Shown piece by piece: positions 5,398-5,475 of a DNA stretch of 5,475 bases. A program made the position numbers and the translations under genes. Every line of letters begins with the position of its first letter. Within the stretch, counting starts at the first letter, position 1. Below the pieces are notes generated by a model. It did not search any database. It was not told the DNA's origin and saw nothing but the letters and a program-made list of their open reading frames with translations. The stretch is from an uncultured Lentisphaeria bacterium (GTDB lineage: Bacteria; Verrucomicrobiota; Lentisphaeria; Victivallales; UBA1829): NCBI GenBank assembly GCA_905211485.1, contig CAJMAW010000176.1, positions 1 to 5,475 of the forward strand, written 5' to 3'.

Positions 5398-5475
5398 TTA
5401 TCTGCTGAACTCCTTGTAACGATCGTATTTTTTACACAGCCATCCCATAGGAAAAGAAAAAGTTGAAAGATGATG
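5398..5475 (-). CDS. Possible C-terminal end of an upstream gene (partial)
   Basis: From the window edge, one minus-strand frame is open for 25 codons and ends in TAA at 5400-5398. The translation ends PMGWLCKKYDRYKEFSR, which has a plausible soluble-protein composition but matches nothing I recognise. Its stop would overlap a candidate ATA start of the polyferredoxin as ATAA, mirroring the ATGA junctions seen elsewhere in this cluster. A second frame is also open here, so coding status is uncertain without the sequence beyond the window. Confidence 0.35.
   Translation of the reverse strand, partial: HHLSTFSFPMGWLCKKYDRYKEFSR
5409..5414 (-). promoter_or_regulatory. Shine-Dalgarno that points to a non-standard polyferredoxin start
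   Basis: AAGGAG (minus strand) is the only good ribosome binding site ahead of the polyferredoxin. It is 28 bases from the GTG at 5380, too far, but close to ideal distance from the in-frame ATA at 5401-5399. No ATG, GTG or TTG is in frame between the upstream TAA (5434-5432) and that GTG. Confidence 0.5.

Overview
The window carries one tightly packed, entirely minus-strand gene cluster, so transcription runs from high to low coordinates. It reads like a chromosomal segment of a Gram-negative-type anaerobe: GC-rich by eye, genes linked by 4-bp ATGA overlaps, good Shine-Dalgarno sites, and exported Fe-S proteins. The taxon cannot be fixed from the sequence. A gut or sediment anaerobe, for example from the Verrucomicrobiota/Lentisphaerota or Bacteroidota side, is only a guess.

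Layout in transcription order. At 5398-5475 there is the possible tail of an upstream gene. At 4070-5380 (perhaps starting at 5401) lies a membrane polyferredoxin that looks like a NapH-type quinol-side protein fused to a NapG-type polyferredoxin, with an internal twin-arginine signal at the join. At 3388-4068 is larB, a nickel-pincer-cofactor biosynthesis gene, 1 bp behind the polyferredoxin stop. A 102-bp gap (3286-3387) follows and is the only real intergenic space; it may hold an internal promoter. Then come tatA (3067-3285), tatC (2342-3070), a Sec-signal alpha/beta hydrolase (1176-2345) and a Tat-signal DUF362 protein (196-1179). The last three junctions (tatA-tatC, tatC-hydrolase, hydrolase-DUF362) are all ATGA overlaps. 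Last, after 32 bp, comes a Tat-signal ORF (8-163) that stops after only 51 codons and looks truncated or frameshifted.

The unifying idea (inference) is a self-contained export and electron-transfer module. It encodes its own minimal TatA/TatC translocase, two proteins starting with near-identical NRR(E/D)FLK Tat signals, and a fused membrane polyferredoxin whose C-terminal four-cluster domain needs Tat to reach the outside. Electrons could pass from the quinone pool or cytoplasm through the NapH-like part to the exported NapG-like part, and on to exported redox proteins made by this cluster or further downstream. Why larB sits inside this module is unexplained and is one of the more interesting points.

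No RNA genes, CRISPR arrays, insertion sequences or convincing terminators were seen. No credible plus-strand gene was found.
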